DNA of 64,000 nt from Strix aluco (taxonomy: Eukaryota > Chordata > Aves > Strigiformes > Strigidae): NCBI RefSeq assembly GCF_031877795.1, contig NC_133940.1, positions 12,773,985-12,837,984 of the forward strand, in the 5' to 3' direction. The notes below the pieces were generated by a model. That model saw only the letters and a program-made list of their open reading frames with translations, was not told where the DNA came from and did not search any database. A program made the translations under genes and the position numbers. This document shows positions 34,601 through 49,600 of this stretch, in pieces. Position 1 is the stretch's first letter, and every line of letters begins with the position of its first letter.

Positions 34601-37600
34601 TGGATGCCAAATATCAGTGCAAGTTCACAAGTTCCTCCTCAAGTAGTGAAGTGGGACCCAGCATTAGAATTTGGCTGTTTGTGGACAAGTTCATTACCAT
34701 CCAGATTTGTGCCTCACCTGGATTCCAGACTCCTCAAATCTCACTTCCAGGAGAGGACTAAAGTATTTAAATTCATAATTACAAAAATACCCAAATTGGC
34801 TTTCTTGTTTAATCTCTAGAATTTTGCATTCTTGAAGTCAGCAATCAGGGCTACTTTACCTGGGAACCCCGGGTCCCCTCGTTCTCCTTTTGCTCCAGCA
34901 ATGCCAGGAACGCCAACAGACTCTCCCTGGTCTCCTGGAAAAGAAAGACAAAGTGGGGAGGCCATTCTCTAATTGACTGTGGAGAGCAGTTTTCAGGGGT
35001 GCTCAATTGCCTTGTTTATGAAAATAAACTTTGCTTGTATTTCAAATCCATGGAGCAAACAAAGACTATAATAAGCGATGTACCTGAGTTTGAAAATGCT
35101 TATAAACAGCAATGGATACAAATTCACTCATGAAAATGCATGATAAACAAACATTTATGGGTAATTCCACAACATTCTGTCCTTTATACTTTTGACACAA
35201 GGAGATAAGAGAGAAGGGTGCCCCCTCATACTGTTCAACATGCTTCACACAGTGCTGTGGTCAAACTTTCAAATGACCGTGAACTATTTAGGCATTTGAC
35301 TTGGGACTGGTCTCATCTGAATGAAGCCCCTTACAAGGGGATATGTACTTTGGAGCCAGTCACTGGAGAGCAACAGACACTTCTAGAACACTATTCATTC
35401 ATTTTCATCATGAATATTAGGACTGTATGTACTGACAGACCATGTACACCATGAAAGATTTCTTACCCTTTGGACCAGGGAGGCCAATAGGTCCTGGGAA
35501 TCCAAGTGTTCCTACGATACCATCTGAACCCTGAAAAAAACCCCCAACAAAATCAGCCTTTGCTTTTTATTCTTGCTGTTCCAAGTTTGGGTCATACAGG
35601 GTAACAGACTGCAAAGATGTAGGAAGAAATACTATCCAAAGTGTCATTCAACAGTATGAGCCAAACAAAAACAATCCGGAAGTTTTGTTAGGAAAAATCC
35701 TGCAAGCTTCTGCTGCTTTGCTACAGAAGTACCAGTTAGAACACAGGATTTTCCTAAGAGCACTTAGAGAAGGTGAAGATACTTAAGAAAGTATTTACCC
35801 TCTCTCCTGGCATTCCTGGAAATCCTACGATACCATGTGTACCCTTCTGTCCTGGCAGCCCAGGCTGTCCAGGTGGACCAGGAAAGCCTGGGTCACCATG
35901 AAGACCTCTCTCTTTGCTTGCTGACCCAATTGGACCAGGGAGACCAGGCTGTCCACGGCTTCCTGTGATTCCTTTATCACCTGGGTTATACAACAGAGTG
36001 TAATTTCATTTCATAATACAGACATTCAGCTCATTTGGGCCAATTGACCTGGTACCCAAAGCTCCCCTTAAAGAGGAAGAAGCAATGGCATTAGTTCTTC
36101 AAAGGAACTTCAAAGGAAAACTGTTTTCTCAAAATTCAGAATTGCCTTATGCAAATCTTGCTAGAATGTGAATGGCGGATCAGAAAATAGTAATAGTGCA
36201 GGTGCTGTCAAAAAGACAGACCATACTCCACTGAGAATAAGCAGAGTTACTGAACAACTGATACTGGCAACTAACTACAACGTTGTGAAATACCTCTAGG
36301 TCCAGGGAATCCTCCAAGTCCAGCTAATCCAGGATCTCCTTTGTCTCCTTTGAATTGCAGTGCCTGTTCTGGAGGCCCAAGAACAGGAAGACCAGGTGGA
36401 CCTACATCACCTCTGTCACCTGAAGAAATAAGAAGTCAGGAAATCTTGCAAAATAATTGAACAGAGAAAGGGTATAAGCACTGCCACTAGAAGCTAGCAG
36501 GCAAAAACAGAACTTCCATGTCTCCTGGTGTAAATTCATCAGTAAGTGCTCAGCATCTTTGGTAACCAGGCCAAAGTATTTCACAAGGAAGAAAAGAACA
36601 CAGTATTTAGAAGAAGAGATTAAATATGCAGACATCTCACAAGGGCCTCCTAAGTCCCTCTGCTGCACAGTCAGCAAAAGCCTTTCAGCCGTTTCTCACC
36701 TTTTTGACCTTGGAGTCCCACAACTCCAGGGCTCCCTTTTCCTCCAGCTGTGCCAGGAGTTCCTTTAAACCCACTCACCCCAGGGACACCAGGCAGGCCT
36801 GGCATGCCAGGGAAACCAAGCAGGCCAGAAGACCCTTTCTCGCCTGTATAGAAAAGTTGAGGAATAGAAAGGGAAAATTAGTCTCTTCTGGTACACTAAA
36901 TACCCACCCAGCTGGCAGGTATAGGCGGCATGGGTCTGGCCAATCACCCAAATCTGGGCAGTAAAACTTCATGGCGCAAGCACAGCATGGCCCCTCCACT
37001 CATGATACTTTCAAACAGCACTCTTCAGTTCACCTTTGAATGCCTGGTCCTGCTTCCACTGGAGAGCAAACCCCAATCAATTTCCAAGAGAGCAACATGC
37101 AGTTACATAGCTCTATTGCTCTCTGCCCAAAGTAACACCAAATTCTCCAAGTAACCAGCTATTGTATTGGTGCTTAATGACCATACATATTGTAAATGTT
37201 TACTTCCCATTTGGTTTGTGCTTCATTCTCTCACTTCTATAAATTTCATTCACTGTTCCTCATTTCTTCAATTTTCTTGTCTATCTTGATTTACATGATC
37301 CTTTGTTCATAAGGGCCCATGCCCTTTAAGACAGATCTCCCTATGACCATGATTTGATAATTAAATCCATAATCTGTGATTTGTAACTCAGCAGCAAAAC
37401 AAATGCATTCCAACATTAGTGGGGAATTCATTCTTTTCTGACAAGTTGGGCCTAAAATCAGTATTAACAAGGTTATTTTTTTGTGGGCACAGTAATCTCA
37501 GACTATTACCCTAGTGAAACACATACCTTTTGGCCCAGAGAAACCCGGACGTCCATCTTGACCAAAAGGCCCAGGTGGTCCTAAGAATCCTCTTTCCCCA

Positions 37601-40600
37601 GGAGATCCTGGAGCACCATCAAGACCTGGGAAGCCTTTCATGCCAGCAGGGCCTTGTGGACCTACATCCCCAGTCAAGCCTTTGACTCCAGGAAGTCCTG
37701 AATCAATACAAGAAAGAACTCAATAGATTATGTCACACAAACACTAGGACAGTTTGTGGACAGCTTCCCAAACTCATTAAACACAGCATTGTTTTTAATA
37801 TGACAAATGGACCTTATGGCACATGCAGCCTACTAGAAGGCATAAAGCTTAGAATTGCAAAAGCATTAGTCATCTAATAATAAAATACCTATGAAGAGGG
37901 TTACTGCCTACATCACTACACAACTGGCAAGAGTGAAACCCCTTATGATGTATCCAGTTTTGTCTCCTTTACCAGACACTAAACTGTAGTGCACCAGCCT
38001 TACCTTTATCATCAAGGCAGCCAAACCAGAATGGGCAGCATCGTTAATGCCAGCTTCTGCTACCTACCCCATCCTCTGGGTGAACCAGAGATCAATTGGA
38101 GAGGCTTGTTTTCACAAGTTTCTTTTCCACCTTGGTAGTTATAGTGTTACTTCTCAAGAGCAAATTGCTCACTAAGGAAACAAGTTTCTGATTGTGCTGT
38201 CAGAAAACCAACATCTTATGCACTGTTTTGCCTCTAAATGCTTCAGAATGTTTCGAGCTGAAGCTTTGTAATGGTTTACAATTTTAAACAAAGGCTCAAA
38301 CCATTGAAAACAGAATGCTCAGATCCAAAAGGAGGAAGAGAAGGAAAAATCAGGTGGCTTCTGAAAAATGGCATTTGCAGCAGCAGCACCTAATATACGA
38401 GCTTTGTTACACTCAAGGCTTAAACATTTTAAGCTACAACCCACTATTCTTTAAAGCAGATGAAATGGCTGCTTTATTTAAGAAGACAAAGAAAACACAC
38501 ACCCTTAAAATCTGTATGTATTAAGGACTTCCTTGTAGGCTTTAGGCTTTGTTACTGTCTGAGCATTCTCACTACAATGGCTCTTTGCCTTCTGGTTTGA
38601 TTAGCAATAATAAGGGGTATCACCTATGGTCAATGCAATTCTTGTAGCATTAAAAGCTAGGTTGTTAGTCCATGTGCTTTTATGCTACACTGCATTTTCT
38701 CACCTTGACAGCCTATGTGAAGAACCCATAACCAAACAGTGTGACATCAGAAATGGAGAGTTGATGATAAATGGAATAGAAACATGGTGAAGGAAAAAAC
38801 AGACAAAATATGTGAACAGAAAGAACAAGGGTACAAAAGAAATTAATGATTCAGAGAGACTACAGCTGCAAAAAACTTAAATCATTTGGAGCTTATCATC
38901 CTAGCAATGGGAGGTTTTTAAAAACAGTTGAAGGAAAGTCATATATTGCATACAGTCCAAAAATGTAAAACAGTAGAGAGGCAAAAACAATGTTAATGTA
39001 AAAATAAATAAAAATTTTAATCTCAAATGACATTACTGCTTTCATTCATTGTCACTGCGCTCCAGCACTGTCATTGTGCACATCAGGAGACAAGTTAGGT
39101 CACAGAGGGTTAACTACTAATTCTCAGATCCCTCTTTGCTTGGTTCTCAAGTCTTGCATATATGGTTATCATGAAACAATTCAGTTGGTGCAGCTTGAGA
39201 GATATTGCTGTACTCAAGCAGTGGGTTTTTTTTCCCCTTAAGGTGAAGGGAAATAAATTTCTCTCTGTCCCAGTGAAGAGAAAGACAGAGAAGACCTAAG
39301 TGCCTGTTCTAAGAAAGCCAACAATTTTTCAATCTGTCAAAGTCACATTTCAAGCAACCTCATACATTAGAAATTGTCATGAAAAGGGGAAATGAAGATT
39401 AGTCAATGATACAGCCAGCATGTAAGAGCAGAGATGTTAAAAATATCAAGACATTTAAGATGCTTTCTCCTATCTTTCTGCTGTACTTCTTACAGCCTTG
39501 GGGCACCATTCCTAGGCAGGAGTCATTCAGCAGTCAGAGGCAAAAGGCTCAAATTCTGCACTCTGTTACGCCTGATCAGAGGTAGGAGCTCACTCCTAGC
39601 AAATGCCAGATCTCTCCCACACTTCCTCAACATTGCAGCATTCAGCTTAGCTACTTGTCTTCGTTAGAAGACATCACGTACCTGGTGCTCCTACAAGGCC
39701 AACTGACCCCAAGGGTCCTGGTTTTCCCTTAATGCCAAAAGGACCTCCAGGACCAGGAGGTCCCCGCAATCCAGGGACACCCGAATATCCTGGACTACCC
39801 TGTTCGCCTTTAATACCTAGGAGGCCTGGTCTTCCGTCTAACCCTGGGAACAGAGAAGTGGGAGGTTACAGAACAAATAAAACGAAATTCACACCTTTAA
39901 TTAAAAAGTGAGCTTTAATAAAAGCCTTTGAGTTGCATTAGCTTCTAAGAGAAAATCAGCAAATCACCACCTCTGAGCAGCTTAGAGGACTGCTAACACA
40001 GTATGTTAAAGAGACTGGAAAGAGGAAAGATTTTTTAAAGAGAACAGTTTGATGTTCCCAGATAAAAGCAGTATCAGTGCTTACCTTTTGGTCCTGGAAA
40101 TCCAAGATCACCTGTAAGCCCTTTATCACCTGGGAGTCCAGGTCGGCCATGCTCTCCCAGGGCTCCACTCTCAGCACCAAATACATCTCCAGGAGCTCCT
40201 TTTGCTCCAGCTAAGCCTGAAGCACCCATTTTCCCAGGCAAACCATCTGTTCCATCCAGCCCTGGAAGCCCTTGTGACCCTTGCTCTCCTCGAGGCCCAG
40301 GGAAGCCTTAAAGAGAAAACCAGCAAATATCACTCAGCAGAAGTACAGAATAACTGCTTCCATTAGCATCTCTAACAAAATCTACATTTTAAAAATTTCC
40401 ATGCAAGAAAAAGTTGTTTGCAAAGTTGCAGAATATTTCAGTACTGAATCAGAAACAATAACTGGTGACAGAAAGTGATGAAACTATTTAAAACAGGTAA
40501 AATATCCTTCATTTTTTTAAAAAGAAAATAATACTTCAGGAGTATCTGGGAGCTGCAGCTAGTGGCAGCTTTACAACCTTGGTTTCACTAGATGGCAGAT

Positions 40601-43600
40601 TAGGCAAAAAGGACAAAAAAAGGAGGAAGATGGCCATTTCTGGCCACAGATGGGCAGTATCTCACTACCACCATCAACCACAAAAGCTGCAAAGATGTTA
40701 TATTCATCACACCTTTCTTACTTTGTCCTCTATGTCAGACAACTTCTGGCACTGTGAGGCAGAAGACACTGGCAGCCTTGGTATGAGAAGGACTGGAAAG
40801 TACTCTCCCTGTACCTAGTATACACTAAAGTGCACTGTTATGTGGATTTGTCACACTGCTCAGGAGATATGTCATGAAATCAGTAACCCCATAAAGATGA
40901 CATCCCCCCTTAATGTATCCAGAGAGACCTGATGTGTACACAGCAATCTAGCTTTAGGAATCTTCCCTCACCCCCTCTGCTTCTTGCTCTTTATTTACAC
41001 AACCATCAGAAATTCCCACAGCTAAAATGGGTCCAAATACTGTGTACAGTGTGCCTTTACCAGAGTACCACATGGCTTAAAGCAAGTTTTACCCTAAACT
41101 TGTAGTTACCCGAAACTGTAACAAAGCACATGACAACAGTCTCTGGAGAAACAAATTGTGTTGGTTGTCCTTTTTTTCTTCCAGCAGTGATATAATATCA
41201 TAGGCAGGCAACAAGTATCTTGAACATTTCTTTTGTTTTCTTCCAAGCTGCAACCATTTGCTTGCAGAGATTGCATTTGGAAGGAGCACAATGGAGCTCT
41301 TAGTGGAGCATTATGAATGTACCAGGCAAAAAGGTGGCCTAGGTTGGACAACTCTTTTGTTAAAATATTATACATGTTCATCAGACAACAAAAAGAACTC
41401 CAGTAACTTCCCTCTTACCAGGTTCCCCTTGCAAGCCTATTATTCCTGGAGACCCTGGCTGTCCTTTTGACCCATGTAATCCAGGTTGGCCTGGAATGCC
41501 AGGAAAGCCTTTGCTGCCTTTGGAACCTAAGGGTAAAAATATATTAATAAATATTAATGAATGAATAGTGGAAGACAAAAACACAGCACGAAAAAACAGG
41601 ATCGGGTCTTTTCTGCAAAGCTAGGGCTGAAAACGCTGGATACACAATTTAAGCTAAATAAAGTCTTAAAGCTATGGCTGTTTCAACAGCTACATAAACA
41701 CAGAAGGAGAGGGTTTGCGTTCAGAGGCTACTTGAAAGGGAAAAAATGGTGCAGTGATTCTAATCCTCCATGGGATTTAAGCCTAGTCTCTTTGGAAAAA
41801 AAAAAAAAAAAGGAACACTGTTCTGCCAGTTAACTCTCAGGAATAACTATCACTCAGAGGAGATTAATTAACAAGTATTATCTTCCTTGAGGAAGAAGTG
41901 CTTCTTGGTAGTCAGCTTGTCTCCCTACCTGGCAGTCCTGGAAAGCCGGGAGTCCCTGGGGACCCATATGCTCCAGGAACTATGCAGGGCAAGGTGATAC
42001 CTAAAACAAAGAAACACTAAGTTTGCAAACAACCCGTTTCAGAGAAACAGTCAGAAGATGAACATTTAGTATCCAGATGGTTTTTACGGTACATATCATA
42101 AGTGGCTGTAAGGAACTTACGCACATCAAACACTGCTGACATCTCAAATATGTGACGTTAAGGAAAACAAAAGGCATTTGGAGCCTGGCGATTGTCTAAT
42201 CTCATCCTTACTACTGACTTACTGCAAGACCAGTAAAAGGTAGCGACTACTGCTGTGCGCTACTTGTAGCATGATATCCACAGCTTCTACTCAGCAAGTG
42301 TCCTCCCTATAGCAGGGGCTGTGGAACAGGCACTGTAAAGGCAGCCTGTGTCTCAGAGAGCGTAAGGTCCAGGCTGAGCGCTTTCAAAGTCACTGGGAAC
42401 TGCAGGTGCTCCTAACTTTTGAAAATTGAGGATGTTTCTAAGCTATATATAAACAGTACACTATAGTGTGAAATTCTAAAATAAATGTGCACATGCAAGA
42501 TAAAATACATATCTAGGGAATATTGAGAGGTGTTTAAAAATACCTATCACCTGAGAGTTCAGGCCAGAGAGATGCACGCATGGAGGGTGGAATAGCAAGG
42601 ATTTTTTATTTCAGTCTTACTCTCCAACTGCTTCTTCTACAGTCTGTCAGACTAAGAAAGAACCAGATGGCTTAAAAGTTAATTAGCAGCAAACAAGACT
42701 CAGCAATGCAAAGCTCTTTGACTGACTTCCACCTCTCAAAAAAAGGCTCTGTTTGTACTAGCAATTCCTCTTCAGTGGAATGAAATTTATGTGGCATTAT
42801 CAGAGTTGCTAGCACATTGGATTTACCTGAAAGATCTCAAACACTTCCAACGTTCCTCCTTGTATGTCACCGACAATTTGAAGTCACATTCACATAGTCA
42901 CAGAAATGATTATCACAAAAACTGATTCAAGGCTTTCCAACTCCAGAAATGCTTCCAGTTATTTTAAGAGGAGTTTGTGCTAGAACTACAGAATTAGCTC
43001 CTACGCTGTAACAGCTGGCTTAGCCTTAAACTATCATAGATATACTTTCTAAAAATGAAAATCTGAAGGACTTTAAAAGCTATTTAGTCAGAGAGATTAC
43101 ATACAAAAGATGACTACTAAAGCTAATTTGGGGAAAAGAGGTGGTTTTTTTCATTACTCTGAACATTTTTATATGCACAGAGAAACAGCTGCCTAACTGC
43201 ACCGTTGCCCAACGTTTGATAATTCAAATCTGGCATCAACTACAAGGCCAATTAAGGATGAGATAATCAGGTATCACAGATACATTGTTTCTCATCGCCT
43301 TACAACTCTCTTTGCAGGATCCTTCTATTCAAGCTCCACTCCCAGACTGACAAGCCAAATTTATTCATCAGCCACTCAAGAGCACTCCAAATTGTGACTG
43401 CTTTCAGTCCTGAGGAGGTAATCTGGTTTAAATCAGGCAACACTGGAAGTATTTCTTCCAGACAGCAACACGAGTCAAACGCTTTTTTTCCAAAAAGATT
43501 AACATTTTCAGATGACTAACAATTTTATTAACAAAAGACCCCGAGTCAAAGTATTTCCTGGATAAATCCAATCGAATCAGTGGACTTCTGTATGGATAAT

Positions 43601-46600
43601 AAATATGGCTCTTTGCTTCCAACACTGACAGTGGGAATAGGGGTCTCAAAATGACATAGGCCAGGACAAAAGCTCATAAAGTAATCCAACATGTCTTTTC
43701 TGGTGCAAAGACTGTAAAGATCCCTACAAATTTTTTGGTTGAAACAGTGCTAAGAACTGGTTCAATGACATTCTTCTTCGGTTCTTCTCAATAGATTCCA
43801 ACTAAGTTCACAAAAGGCTGTGTGAATATCTTCTGACTTCGATGCCTACACCCAACCAGAGACGGGAAGTTAAGCTTTCAGTTTAGGGTGCAGCCCCAAA
43901 CCCAGTCAGGGTAGGCAGATTTGAGCATCCCTCTCTCATGGTGTGAAATGACCAAGAGTGATTCTGGTTTGACCTCCTATTTCTACCCCCTTTCATTCCA
44001 CCCTCAACCTTAATTTTCATGATTTCATTATTCTGACTTGTGTGACTGATTAATATAATATTGATATTCAGACTTGTGAGAAGAAAGAACAATCCTAATC
44101 TCAAATTCTAGCTAGTCAGGGGCTGCTAACAGGTATCAGCTCAAGTATAAGGAAACACGCAAGGCTTATGTGTGAAGTGGGATGTAGCAGGGAACAAGAG
44201 GGAACACAACCCCCAGGGTGTCTAATCTACCCACATATTGAGATGCTATGCAAATTTTGAAGGAAACATCAGGACGTCTTCTACTTTGATGTGAGAGAAC
44301 CAAAGGTCAGTTCTCAATTCATTACTTTTATCTTGATGTAAGGCATTCGCTGGTAGCAAAATTAATTTAAAAATGACTATACTCATATAACATATCTACA
44401 CAGAGTTGCAATAACACTTCCATTCTTACACAAAGCCAAAGAATGCTCTATTTTAATCTGTGACAGCAATTCACCTTTACAGTCAGCACTAGCTTCAAGA
44501 ATAGAGGTTCAAAACTAAAATATCCAATTTATGCTTTGAAGGGATAAGGGCACCAAATACCATGGTTGCAAGATGTAACACACACATTGCTGCCTGCACT
44601 TGGGTACACTTTGACAGGCATTCTTTTGATAAAGTAAAAGTTAAATGGTAGGGACGCAAAATAAAAATTCCAGTTCTGGTCTTCTGCAATCCTATGTGAG
44701 CCTGATGCTGGATGCTTTATCAAATAAAAAGTTGAGGTACATCATCTCCGAGACATTTCTTCCTCAGACACAGTACAATAAATGACACTTTACAAAAAGC
44801 AAGCATTCAGGGCAGCAACTGGCATGGAAAGGGAAATTTAGTTAATAGTGTTGCATTCACATCACATAGCTTTAAGGACTGTCTTATGCGAGTTTTCTAA
44901 AAACAACTCCATACAATTGCATATGCTTTATTTTACATTAGGCAGCAGTAGAATACTTGAACAATGGATATTTCATGTGAGGATAACTGAAAAGCAAATG
45001 GGACTGCTTCCTTGTGTTTTGCAAAATTATATAAGCAAGGCTTAGAGTAAAAATTATATAAGCAAAACAGCGTTGCCCAGCTACTTAATACCCTACATTA
45101 TCACAGTTTACACAACAATATCCCAGTATCAAGGAAATTAAACAATTATGAAACCATCATGTCAGGCATAAAAGCAAAATATAGGCAATTCCAACATTTT
45201 TGAGTAATCTCATAATACCTCAAGTCTAGCTTTTTTATAAAATACTGAGACTTTTCCAGAGCAAGACTGTTTCACCCTGTTTTACTGCATGTGGCATGAA
45301 CTTGAGCAAAATTCCTCAGTGGTGTCTTTGACGTGGTAACTTCAGTAGGTTGTAGTCTCTTTTTAAATGTCTTTCCTCATTCTCATGATAAGGCCGTTCA
45401 GTCTGGGCAGTATAAGAAACGATTATTTCTTCCACCCACACACATTTCTTTAATATTAGATGAAACTTACTACATCAAAGGGTCTTTCAATGTATGCAAA
45501 TTATTTCCTAGTACGGAGGGAACGATGCATTCACAAGTTTTCTTACACATCTCTATGGAGGTGCAAACTGAACTGGCTAATGACTTGTTCACACTTTCCC
45601 ACATATTTTGACTATAGATACTCTTCTACAAAGGGCCATTCATTGTTAGCAAAGCTTTGATGTAGCATTCATAATAAGCTGGCTTCTGATGTGCTCCACA
45701 GAATATCTAGAGTTCACATCATGCACAGAGCATTTTACTTTTACTTATCTTACAATGCAATTTTAATTTAGTGGATTTTGTAAGAGTCAATTTACCAAAC
45801 AAAGATGTAAGCATTCAATAGCTATGAATTAGTAAAGCTTTTACCATTTAGCATGTGACTTGAATTGGAAAAAAAGCTTATGCAGACTGTTCCAGGGAGA
45901 CATTAATGCTATCTGTCTCCTCACCCCATAACAACAACCCAGCATGACACTGATGTGAGGTAACATGCCATCCGGCATGTCTGTGCAGCCTTCCCAGCGC
46001 TATTCTGGCCTAGCTCTCACTTCCCTCTGGGTTTAAGATTCCTTCGCCAACTCCCCATACTGCAGTGGTCCTTCGGCCAAGGTTTTTGAACTCAGAACAT
46101 CAGTTTATCAGTCCAGAAACCTATGCAACATCATTATGCCTGCCAATATATTATTGATTCTGCATTATTGATACCGACAGAATTAAAAACCTAGAAGCCT
46201 AAGTATACACAGAACGTTAAACACACTGAGTATCAGCAGCAGCAAAGAAAAACACTGCCTATCTTAAATTATATTTAAATGGCTGACATGGAATCAAGAC
46301 ATTGGGACTAGCTCTCTGCAGTCATTTTGTTATGAAAACATTTTCCATAAATGTTTGGACCTATGACTTTCCATGTAACTCACTTTGAGAATGAACATAA
46401 AACATCATACATGAAACAATATCAAACCCATATTTGCTGACTTTATCACTTGCCATTATGGTATGCTTTAGGTACATATAATGACATACCAACCGAGCCA
46501 AACTGTAGTACCTCAGGAAGCAAATAGCCCAGAGCTGGTTGCACCAGTCATAACTAAACTCCCTACCTGACTGACATGACAATGTCTTATTCACCAATGT

Positions 46601-49600
46601 CTGTTCGTACATACAATGTACTGAAGTTTCTTCTTTTAAAAAAATCTGGAGCTCCCCTTCTTTCAATAATAGTAATAGTTCCGAAAACTGATTCAGAAGT
46701 CTCAGATACCAGTGTGATTTACTATTTTTACCTTGACAATGAAGTAGGCTGTGCTTTTCAAAACCTCATTTTATCAATCTTCCTAACTACCTTTGGTGTA
46801 AAATGGTTCTGCAGCAACAGTCAGTGAGTAGCTCCATCCACCACTCTTAGTATTTGAGTACTATTTGAGTATTTGTTGCCTATTATCTGTGTCCTCCTGA
46901 GCATAAGGATTTGAGAAAGCTGTGACTGCTATGTGAGCTCTGTTGAGCCCACAAATCAGTTTCAATTAATTTAAAGAGCAATCTTTAATCTAATGCAATC
47001 TTCTGGCCTGGCTACAAGCACAGCAGAAAGTTGAGTGCCATTTGCCTTGTAGCAGCTTTGCACCTTTTCAAAATAAGAGCAGACCCAGCAACACCTACCT
47101 GGAGGGCCTGGAAGACCTGCTTGTCCTGGAAACCCATCCGTTCCTGGGTCACCTGGCAGCCCACGAACTCCACTAGGACCTGGATATCCAACGCCAGGAG
47201 AACCAGTTTCTCCACGATGGCCCTTGGAGCCAGGTAATCCTGGCAGTCCTTTTTCACCTGGGAAACCTAGCCCACCATCACCCTGTGCACAGCAAAGACA
47301 ATTACAGCTGAAAATCAAAGAGATGTAGAAAAAACATACACCGCTATCATTTTAACAAATGCATAAGAGTCTGGTCGGTTCTGTGGAAGGTTCACATGTG
47401 CCTGGGAAGGTACATGGAAACCACTGTAAATTATCCATCACTATTTCAAAATGCAGGAAAACTCAGTGACTATTAAAAATAGTATTTTATGTTGCATTTG
47501 CCAAAATGTAAATATTACATATTCTGAAAGACATTTATTTTCTTTCTAATTAAAAAGATTCTGGTGTGATTTTTCTGATCCAAGATTTGACTCATAATTA
47601 TGCCTACAGTGTCTTTAACTTTCAGGACACAACATAAACCAGCATTAGAATCTACCCCACTATTGGAAGTTTATATTTTGACTGAGTAGCCAAAGGCATA
47701 ATGAGTGCCAATTATTAATCATGACCAAGACAAACTTGTGCTCAGGGACTGCGAGCTTCTTCTGTATTTTAAGACTTACCACAGGGCTAATCAGGACTAG
47801 CAAGCCAGGCCTTTCTACTGTCTCTGCTCCTTATTCCAATTCTGAAGCACTGCTGCTAAATTAACCTGAACTTACTGGTGGGCCTGGCGGGCCTGGCAGG
47901 CCTGGCAGGCCATCCCTGCCAGGGGTTCCTGGGATGCCTGAAGGTCCTCTGGGTGCTGTCGCACCACGGTCCCCACGAGCACCTCTGCCTGTTGCATAGG
48001 ACGAGTCCCCTTTTTCTCCCTTAAGGCCTGGAAGACCTTGCTGACCAGATGAAGCCTACAGACCAAAAGATAAAAAACCAGGAAAATGAACATGCAGAGA
48101 AAAGGCTTTGGTTCCTAAAAATGTCATATGAGGACAGGACACAATGACTGGAGCTAGAAAGAATCTCCAAAGGGTTTCCTACTGTATGCATTACGCTAAA
48201 AAAAAAAAAGAGAAGGTTTGATAATTTCCAAATTTTTCAATCAAGTCACTACAGCTTTACAGTGGCAAGCCAAACCCTCGTATATAGCACTAGAGTGACA
48301 GCAATCTTGGATGGCATCAGGGAACATTACATTACTCATGATATAACAGGGCCCAAGTACTGAATCTTCTTCCCTGTTACTTAGTGTGCTGCATTTAGTG
48401 ACACCGATAGAAGCCAAAAGACTGGTATCCTTATGGACTACAATTTTCAAAAGTAAATACTGCCAATGAGCAATGCTCAGCACTTTTGGAAAATCCTGTT
48501 TGTTATGGTTACTGTTTCATAAAAAACACAGCTCAACTCTTACTAATGTATTTAGCATACAGCAGTTGAGAAGGAGTATGCATCTATGGCACACAGTTTT
48601 TATAGCTATGAGCAATGACGTGGAAAGATCTCACCATTTGATTTTTCAGGTCTTCACTCCATGCAGATATATATTTATTTCCCCTGCCAGCCCTCACTTA
48701 GGAAGAGCACTGGGTCTAATCCATGTATGCCTACAGCCAAGAAGTCCTGGGATGAATAATGGTTACTGTTTTCCTCTTGACTGCTAAACTCAGAACTTAA
48801 GAACCATTTCTTCTCTTTTTTTATAGGTGATAATTTCTCTACTTTCAGCTTTTTTTCACAGTTTCTGTTTGTTTGGGTTTTTTTAAAACCAAACAAGTAG
48901 AAGAAATTATGCAAAAAAATGTTCTGCTTTCACTACATTCAACACCAGCAATTGCACGTGGGCACTTTTTCTCCTTTAATTCATGACAACCAATATAAAC
49001 TCTTCCTGCCTTACCGGAGGGCCTCGCAGTCCTGGTGCACCCACAGTGCCTGGGTCTCCACCAATGCCCTTAATACCAGGCACACCAGGGCTTCCCGACG
49101 GACCTGGTAGACCTGAGATGCCTTTTAGACCAGCTCTTGTAATTCCTCCATCACAAGCACAATCACCTGCCTCTCCTGGAAAATACAGTCAACACTCCAA
49201 ACTCAGTTTCATTTGGATGAAGATCCTTTTCAGTTGCAAGAGCTCCAAAAGCAGTATTCGATTCAATTAGGACAAAGCCATTCTCACATGATTTCATTTG
49301 ATTTTGTGCCTACTCTGCTCAGGTGATGTGAGTGCCAAGCAAGTGGAGCTCAGGTTTTGTCCAGGTTAATTTCTATGCAGTGCTCATCACCAAATGATAA
49401 TGTGCAGCATGAACCTCAGCACTTCTTGACCTCCTCCCAAAGGTTTAGACTCTCCTATACAGATGGTTTTAGGAGAGTTTTAGGACAGGAGTCTTGTTTT
49501 TCTTAAAGAGATAGTTATATGTCAGAGAAAGCAAATCTATACTCCCACTCACAGTAGGTTACAATGATATCTTTGTATTTCCCTGAATCGTAACTGGCCA

